Shown piece after piece: positions 41,651 through 46,518 of a DNA stretch of 46,518 nt. Position 1 is the stretch's first letter, and each line of letters opens with the position of its first letter. The stretch comes from Erythrobacteraceae bacterium. GTDB lineage: Bacteria > Pseudomonadota > Alphaproteobacteria > Sphingomonadales > Sphingomonadaceae. Location: the NCBI GenBank assembly GCA_027487015.1, contig JAIYEK010000194.1:1-46518 (forward strand), given 5' to 3'. The position numbers and the translations under genes are program-made. The notes beneath the pieces are model-generated. The model searched no databases, was not told where the DNA came from, and saw only the letters and a program-made list of their open reading frames with translations.

Positions 41651-44512
41651 TCAGAACCGGAGGCGTACGCCCGCGGTGAAGTAGCGACCGATGATATCAT
41701 CGCCCGAAGTCGCCGGGAACGAGAATGCCGGCGTTCCCGAGGTCCCTGCAGTCAGATAGACCGGCGGGTCCTGATCGAACAGGTTCTGCACCGATACGAA
41801 GAAGGCCTTGTTCTTGTCTTTGCCGGCAAACCACGTGAACGTCACGTCCGTGTAGGCGACCGATGCGACCTTGCCATCGGCAAACACGAGCGAGCGGGTC
41901 GCATCGCGCACCAGCGACGAACGCCAACGCTGCTGCAGGTCAAACGAGAAGCTCGGCGTGCTGTAGCTGGCAAAGCCGGTCAATCGCACCTTGGGGACGC
42001 CGCCAGTGGACTGGGTTGCTGCGGCGCCTGCACCGATCTGGGGCTCTACGCCGGGTGCAAGGAATGTCGTCAGTTCCGGCTGATAGCCAACAAGGCCGCG
42101 CAGCAAGATGCGCCCTTCGTCGCCGACTTCGAAGCTGTAGTTCACTTCGCCATCGATGCCCCAGGTCTTGATCGACGAGGCGTTCAGCGTGGCGATCCGC
42201 ACCAGCGTCGGGAAGTTTGCCGCCGTCGTATTGGAGAACGGCAAGGGGCGCTCGTACAGATCACAGAAGGCATTGGTGCCGCCGCTGGCGTTACAGGCAG
42301 CCTGGATCGAAGCCTGCCTACCATCAATCTGCGAGATCGCGTTGCCGAGCTCGATGCGGTAGTAATCAACCGCAAAGCTGAGACCCGGCGCGAAGCCCGG
42401 CTTGTACACTGCGCCAAAGGTCAGCGTGTCGGCCTCTTCCGGCACCAGGTTGGGGTTGCCACCAGTTTCGGTGGTCACAATCCCGCTCGGACCCGAGCTG
42501 TTGGTCAGGAGGTCGAAATAGCCGCTCGCACCGCCAGTTGCGGGCTGGAAGCGCTCGAACAGGCTGGGCGCGCGGATGTCGCGCGAGATCGTGCCGCGCA
42601 GGCGCAGGTCATCGGTGATGTCCCAATCCCCGCCGATCTTCCACGTCGTGACGCCGCCACTGGTGGAATAATCGGTATAGCGCGCTGCACCGGTCAGGTT
42701 GATCGAACCGACCGCGCTGTCACTCACCAGCGGGAAATTGATCTCGATCGCCCCTTCCTTGACCGTTTCGCCGACGGTGATCGGCGTAATCAAGGTGTCG
42801 CGGAACACCGGGGTCGCGCCCGGCGTGCACCCGAAGCGAATGCCTGTGCAATCGGCAAAGACGTCCGACGGCGTGTTGCTCGAATAGTCGAGCGACAGGC
42901 GACGGTATTCGCCGCTGATCGCAAACTGCACTGGGCCCGCCCAGTTCTCGAAGGCGGTCCCGCCAAAGCTGGCAGAAACAGTGTCCATCTTGAAGTTGGG
43001 GACGTTGAAGTTGTCACCGGTGATGTAGTCGAGCGCAGCATCCTGACTGGCGGGCGTGGCGCCGAAACCATTGAGCGGAACGCAACCGGGATAGACGTTC
43101 GGGTTGGTCAACGTGACACGGCAAACGATATTACCGTTGCGCGGACCACCGTTGAAGGCCCCCTGATCCACCGCGTCGAGCGAGGCAAACAGATTGCCCA
43201 TCAGGACGTTGTTGACCTGCGTGTTCACCGCCTTGCTTTCGCTGTGCTGATAGTGAACCGTCCAGTCGAAGTCGCCAGCGCTACCCGTCAGGCCGGCCGC
43301 AGCCGACCAGTTGGTGGTCTTGTTGCGCACACCGAGCGCGTGCTCTGGATCATCGAAAACCCGCGAATAGAGGAACACCGGCCCGAACGGACCTGACGAC
43401 AGTTCCGCCTGTGCAGCAGGAGAAAGGAACGCGTTGTCGGCCCCCACGATCGTCGGGAAGATCAGGTTGGGGTAGAAGGTGTTGAACGTCTTCGACTGGG
43501 CAAAGGTGCCCTGCACGTAGAAATTGATCGACTCGGTCAGATCATAGCTGGCGCGCGCGAAGGCCTGATCGGTCTCGAGATCAGCGGTCGCCGAGGAGCC
43601 CTTGCCGTAGAAACCGTCACCGCCGCTCGCGAGCGCACCGCCCTGCGGAGTGCCCGGCACGGCGTTGCCCAACACGCCTGGAGCAACGAACACGCGGCCG
43701 GTGAACAGGTTAGCACCCTGGAAAGGGATCGCGGAATTGCGCGCATTGGTGATCAGGCGGAACGGATCGGCCGTAGTGCCGGACCCGGCCACCGCGTAGA
43801 TATCCGCGCCAGTGGGGCGATCTTCCTTGTCGTCGATGCCGTCCTGCTGGAAGTGTTCGTAGCTGGCGATGAAGCGTCCGCGACCATCGGCAAAAGATGT
43901 GCCGAAGGCACCTGCCGCGCGCCAAGAAAATGCATCGCCGCGCCCGGAAATACCGCTCTGCCCTTCAAGCTTCAGTCCCTCGAACTTCTTGTCGAGAACA
44001 AAGTTGACCACGCCCGAGACAGCGTCTGAACCGTAAACAGCCGAAGCGCCGCCCGTCACCACCTCAACACGCTGCACCAGGATCTGAGGCAGGGAGTTGG
44101 TATCAACAGCACCTGTCAGGCTTGACGGCGCAACACGCTGACCATCAAGCAGCACAAGGTTGCGGCTGATGCCGAAGCCGCGCAGGTTGAGGAAGTTGCC
44201 GGTGAAGTTGTCCGACGGGTTGTTGAGATTGGCCGTCCCACGTGAAAGCGCGAAGATCGGCAGCTTGTTCAGGCCGTCGGGAATATTGGTCGGGGTGGTC
44301 TTCAGCAGCAGCTCCGTGCTGGCGACTGTGACCGGGGTCGGCTGATTGTCGCCATTCGAAGTGATGCGCGAACCGGTCACCACGATGGTCTCAGCCGATG
44401 TCGCGGTGTCTTCCACAGGAGCGTCCTGCGCGGACTGGTCTTGCGCAAACGCAGGCTGCGCAAGCGCGAGCGCGCCCAGGCTGGCAGACAGCAAGAGCTT
44501 CACATGATGCAT
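41651..44512 (-). CDS. TonB-dependent receptor of the glycoside operon
   Basis: A 953-aa outer-membrane receptor: signal peptide ending QPAFAQ-D, TonB-box/plug entry ETIVVTGSRITSNG, NFLNLRGFGISRNLVLLDGQ, RVEVVTGGASAVYGSDAVSG, and a barrel ending IIGRYFTAGVRLRF. This plug pattern (GSRI, LRGFG, LLDGQRV) is common in sphingomonad, Caulobacter and Xanthomonas receptors. ATG 44512 has GGGAG about 8 bases upstream. As the first gene before an esterase and a GH3 glucosidase, it probably imports an acylated oligosaccharide or aryl glycoside. Confidence 0.93.
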   Translation of the reverse strand: MHHVKLLLSASLGALALAQPAFAQDQSAQDAPVEDTATSAETIVVTGSRITSNGDNQPTPVTVASTELLLKTTPTNIPDGLNKLPIFALSRGTANLNNPSDNFTGNFLNLRGFGISRNLVLLDGQRVAPSSLTGAVDTNSLPQILVQRVEVVTGGASAVYGSDAVSGVVNFVLDKKFEGLKLEGQSGISGRGDAFSWRAAGAFGTSFADGRGRFIASYEHFQQDGIDDKEDRPTGADIYAVAGSGTTADPFRLITNARNSAIPFQGANLFTGRVFVAPGVLGNAVPGTPQGGALASGGDGFYGKGSSATADLETDQAFARASYDLTESINFYVQGTFAQSKTFNTFYPNLIFPTIVGADNAFLSPAAQAELSSGPFGPVFLYSRVFDDPEHALGVRNKTTNWSAAAGLTGSAGDFDWTVHYQHSESKAVNTQVNNVLMGNLFASLDAVDQGAFNGGPRNGNIVCRVTLTNPNVYPGCVPLNGFGATPASQDAALDYITGDNFNVPNFKMDTVSASFGGTAFENWAGPVQFAISGEYRRLSLDYSSNTPSDVFADCTGIRFGCTPGATPVFRDTLITPITVGETVKEGAIEINFPLVSDSAVGSINLTGAARYTDYSTSGGVTTWKIGGDWDITDDLRLRGTISRDIRAPSLFERFQPATGGASGYFDLLTNSSGPSGIVTTETGGNPNLVPEEADTLTFGAVYKPGFAPGLSFAVDYYRIELGNAISQIDGRQASIQAACNASGGTNAFCDLYERPLPFSNTTAANFPTLVRIATLNASSIKTWGIDGEVNYSFEVGDEGRILLRGLVGYQPELTTFLAPGVEPQIGAGAAATQSTGGVPKVRLTGFASYSTPSFSFDLQQRWRSSLVRDATRSLVFADGKVASVAYTDVTFTWFAGKDKNKAFFVSVQNLFDQDPPVYLTAGTSGTPAFSFPATSGDDIIGRYFTAGVRLRF

Positions 44513-44826
44513 TTTATCTTCTCCCTAAACCCCCGCGCGGCATTCGAGGCCGCACCATTACCTCTTTGCATAGTGTGAAACGAATTTCACAGCAAGCAAT
44601 TTTATTGGTGTATGGCGTAGTGCACATATGAAAGATACGGCACATGCACGGCGCTGCCTCAGCTCGCGGTCCGCGCAATAGTGGTTTTGAACGGAAACAA
44701 GATCGCAGCGTGTGGAGCGCTACAACTCCCACTGGAACACGAAGTGAGGTCGGCTCCTGTGTCGTTACCAGCAGTCCGATGCCGACAACGGCAGACTAGG
44801 TCATCCCGAGAAGCTTGTGACACTTC
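44513..44826. other. 314-bp intergenic region with the receptor promoter
   Basis: No gene is apparent. The part next to the receptor holds the TGTGAAA palindrome and AT-rich DNA (44575-44630), suitable for its promoter. The rest (44640-44810) shows nothing recognisable. GAGAAG (44808-44813) and CTTCTC (44823-44828) form a 6-bp hairpin overlapping the end of the AlpA-like gene. This is the boundary between catabolic cargo and conjugation genes. Confidence 0.55.
44574..44591. promoter_or_regulatory. palindromic operator upstream of glycoside operon
   Basis: TGTGAAA (44574-44580), a CGAA spacer and TTTCACA (44585-44591) form a perfect 7-bp inverted repeat, 62 bp upstream of the receptor start. 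The layout suits a LacI- or GntR-type dimer; no such regulator is encoded in the window. TGTGAAACGAATT recurs with one change at 31360-31372. Confidence 0.6.
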
Positions 44827-45072
44827 TCAGTCTCGAGTTACCGCTTCGATCCAGGCATTGATCTCCGACTCCACCCAAACTGAGCACTTGGCTCCGAGTG
44901 AACGGCACTTCGGAAAGCGGCCTTCGCTCATGCGCTGGTAGATTGCAGACCGACGCAGCCCAACCCTGCTGATAACTTCTGGCAAGCGTAGGAGCCGAGG
45001 CGCTGCAGAGGCAGTGGCATCCGTTGTTGAACTTGTTGCGCTCACTGCGCCTGTGGTGGGCTCTGTCGTCAT
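44827..45072 (-). CDS. AlpA-like helix-turn-helix regulator
   Basis: An 81-aa MerR/AlpA-type DNA-binding protein. The C-terminal part reads RLPEVISRVGLRRSAIYQRM, then SEGRFPKCRSLGAKC and WVESEINAWIEAV, matching the AlpA domain (excisionase-like). The N-terminal 30 residues are low-complexity Thr/Ala/Ser. The frame continues upstream, but ATG 45072, with AGGA about 7 bases upstream, is the first plausible start. Such genes sit in integrative elements and control excision or integrase expression. It lies downstream of the XRE-like gene on the same strand. Confidence 0.8.
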   Translation of the reverse strand: MTTEPTTGAVSATSSTTDATASAAPRLLRLPEVISRVGLRRSAIYQRMSEGRFPKCRSLGAKCSVWVESEINAWIEAVTRD

Positions 45073-45121
45073 GAATGATCCTGTCGAATTGGTGCCTTGG
45101 TCCCTTCCAAGGTCCCGATCC

Positions 45122-45574
45122 TCAGCGCGACAACGCCATTGCGATGTCGCGGTTGGCGAGGTCATCGATATGCTTGGCGAGGAGCTTGGCCACGAGCTGT
45201 GAGGTACCCCCGGCCCAGCGCGGCCGGAGTTCAGCAACCCTGCGACCGAGGGTGCGATCGAGTTGCCCCGGAAGAGCGATCATGAATTCGTCGAGGAATG
45301 CCCCCATGTCCCGGTGCATCCACTCGCATGCGAGAACCTCCTCGCCAGCGATCGTCAGCAAGATGGCAGCATGTGGACAAGCGCCGCACGCCTCGAAGAT
45401 CTGCATGGCGCGATCAAGGCTGATCGGGCGCTCGCCGCGCATGATCTTGAGCAGCGTCTCACGATGAACCCCTGCCTCGCTGGCGATCTGATGCTTCGGC
45501 TTGTCTGACTTTTCGATTGCATGCGTGAGAACGCGAGCGAGGCTCGCGTTCATATGGATTGCGGACTGGATCAT
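45122..45574 (-). CDS. XRE-like helix-turn-helix regulator
   Basis: A 150-aa protein with an N-terminal helix-turn-helix resembling XRE/Cro repressors: HQIASEAGVHRETLLKIMRG, then ERPISLDRAMQIFEACG. The C-terminal part is helical and unassigned. ATG 45574 has GGAG about 7 bases upstream; the frame stays open to 45661 and an internal ATG at 45553 is an alternative. It is transcribed away from the pilin gene with the AlpA-like gene 49 bp behind it, so it probably represses transfer or excision genes through the intervening control region. Confidence 0.72.
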   Translation of the reverse strand: MIQSAIHMNASLARVLTHAIEKSDKPKHQIASEAGVHRETLLKIMRGERPISLDRAMQIFEACGACPHAAILLTIAGEEVLACEWMHRDMGAFLDEFMIALPGQLDRTLGRRVAELRPRWAGGTSQLVAKLLAKHIDDLANRDIAMALSR

Positions 45575-45920
45575 GCGACGACTCCTGACGATGAGTATGT
45601 GAGTCGAGGGCATATCGCGCATCCAGCGTCTAAGAAAGTAGATAGAACATATAACGAACATCTCGTCTCTAGGAGAGACAATCTTAGGCGACGATTCGTC
45701 GATGAATGGCGACGATGGGGTCGTAACGACGCGACGCTCATGCTCTGAAATATCGATGATAAAGCGGACGAATCTCGCTCAGGGCAATCTCATGAGTCCA
45801 TATGCGTCCGCACCCAAGCGCATTCAGCACGCCATCCTTCCTACCGAGAATTCCTAGACGCATAGAGAACCTACAGCGAACGCAAGAACGCTGGTCCACC
45901 CTCCCACATGGAGTTCTCGA
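45575..45920. promoter_or_regulatory. 346-bp divergent control region of the transfer module
   Basis: No gene seen. It contains two perfect short palindromes: GTCTCT-AGG-AGAGAC at 45665-45679 and CGACGA-T-TCGTCG at 45689-45701, plus AT-rich tracts (45630-45665 and 45740-45760) where divergent promoters could lie. The XRE-like repressor is the obvious candidate binder. An origin of transfer could also be here, but no diagnostic nick site was recognised. Confidence 0.5.
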
Positions 45921-46262
45921 ATGCAGTCCCTCACCCTCCCCCGGCGCGCCGCCGCCGCACCCATCCGCTCCGGCATCTCCCGCGCGGCGAACCTTGCCAT
46001 CCCGGCTCTCATCGCCAGTCTCGCGGCTGGCGCGGCCTATGCCGGCGCTGACACCACCTTCGATCCCGCGCTCACGCAGTTCACCAACTTCCTCGAAGGC
46101 TCGGGCGGCAAGATCATCACCGTCCTCAGCCTCGCGGGCGGCCTCATCGGCCTTGCCTCCGGCCGCTTCTCGCTCGGCCAGGTCGCCGTGCCGGTCGGGG
46201 TCGGCATCGGCGTCGGCACGGGCGTTCCGATCGTCACCTCGGTCGTGACCGCGGTCATCTGA
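45921..46262 (+). CDS. conjugative pilin precursor, TraA/VirB2-like
   Basis: A 113-aa small hydrophobic protein: a long leader (AANLAIPALIASLAAGAAYA, then GADTTF), a short charged stretch, and two membrane segments (IITVLSLAGGLIGLASG and VAVPVGVGIGVGTGVPIVTS) separated by a short loop, the build of F-type TraA and TrbC/VirB2 pilins. ATG 45921 has GGAG about 8 bases upstream. It is followed 29 bp later by traL, the usual F-type order (traA-traL). Pilins diverge strongly, so the call relies on topology and neighbour. Confidence 0.78.
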   Translation: MQSLTLPRRAAAAPIRSGISRAANLAIPALIASLAAGAAYAGADTTFDPALTQFTNFLEGSGGKIITVLSLAGGLIGLASGRFSLGQVAVPVGVGIGVGTGVPIVTSVVTAVI

Positions 46263-46291
46263 TCCAGCGGGCACGGGAAGGCGGCGCTGCG

Positions 46292-46518
46292 ATGGCAGAC
46301 CCTTACATCATCCCTCGGCGGCTCGACGATCCGGAGCTCATCGGCTTCTGGACCATCGACGAGTTTGCCGGAATGATTGTCCCCTTCACCTGGGGAATCC
46401 TCAGCCAGCATATCTTTATCGGCATCATTGTTGCGTTCGGCGCCTGGTTCGCGCTGCGAAAGGCAAAAGCAGGACGCGCCAGCTCCTGGGTAGCCCATGC
46501 CGCATATTGGTATCTGCC
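46292..46518 (+). CDS. traL: type IV conjugative transfer protein TraL, 3'-truncated by the window edge
   Basis: An F-type T4SS pilus-assembly membrane protein. The 75 visible codons begin MADPYIIPRRLDDPELIGFW, then carry two hydrophobic segments and end in KAKAGRASSWVAHAAYWYLP, matching the conserved TraL end (a Lys/Gly-Arg-x-Ser-Ser-Trp segment and Tyr-Trp-Tyr-x-Pro). The gene runs off the window. Further tra genes (traE, traK, traB) would be expected beyond. Confidence 0.88.
   Translation, partial: MADPYIIPRRLDDPELIGFWTIDEFAGMIVPFTWGILSQHIFIGIIVAFGAWFALRKAKAGRASSWVAHAAYWYL

Overview
The window looks like a high-GC alphaproteobacterial accessory region, most likely from Sphingomonadales (Erythrobacter/Novosphingobium-like). 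Four large TonB-dependent receptors (TBDRs), GPH/AAHS transporters, dense ATGA/GTGA-coupled operons and an F-type conjugation module all fit. No rRNA, tRNA, CRISPR array or insertion sequence was found. Protein names rest on motif recognition and gene context, not on database searches.

Region 1 (1-10.9 kb) is a glycan or glycoside uptake locus. A 5'-truncated TBDR ends in a strong terminator. It is followed by a secreted phosphodiester glycosidase (NAGPA-like) and an unrecognised exported protein. These converge, with a 14-bp overlap, on a second TBDR operon that also carries an unrecognised exported protein. Divergent from that operon are a ROK-family regulator and a GPH-like MFS transporter.

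Region 2 (10.9-11.56 kb) has no gene. It is AT-richer and carries paired TACCCCCA repeats around a short inverted repeat, resembling integrase arm sites or an attachment scar.

Region 3 (11.5-24.4 kb, minus strand) is one long, tightly packed catabolic operon. In transcription order it encodes a MaoC/FAS1-type hydratase, a class III CoA-transferase, an SDR, an AAHS aromatic-acid importer, catB-catC-catA, benA-benB-benD, pcaI-pcaJ-pcaD and, after a gap holding a possible LysR tail, an FAD ferredoxin reductase. It takes benzoate through catechol and the 3-oxoadipate branch. benC, any ferredoxin and the pcaF thiolase are missing.

Region 4 (24.4-37 kb) begins at a near-perfect 40-bp inverted repeat between divergent genes. 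The plus-strand genes are a VOC protein, an IclR regulator, an alpha/beta hydrolase, a second IclR, then gentisate dioxygenase, fumarylpyruvate hydrolase and maleylpyruvate isomerase. An aryl-aldehyde dehydrogenase (minus), a benzyl-alcohol-type dehydrogenase, a two-subunit Rieske hydroxylase resembling salicylate 5-hydroxylase, and a third TBDR follow. Together they form a route from aryl alcohol to aldehyde to acid to gentisate to fumarate plus pyruvate.

Region 5 (37-44.5 kb, minus) is a TBDR-esterase-GH3 beta-glucosidase-MFS operon, which fits import and stepwise dismantling of an acylated glycoside. Regions 3-5 together could release and fully degrade the parts of plant aryl glucoside esters (salicin, populin, tremulacin type). 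That assignment is inference.

Region 6 (44.8 kb to the end) starts a conjugation module: AlpA-like and XRE-like regulators diverge from a TraA/VirB2-like pilin and TraL. The catabolic block may therefore be cargo of an integrative conjugative element or a plasmid.
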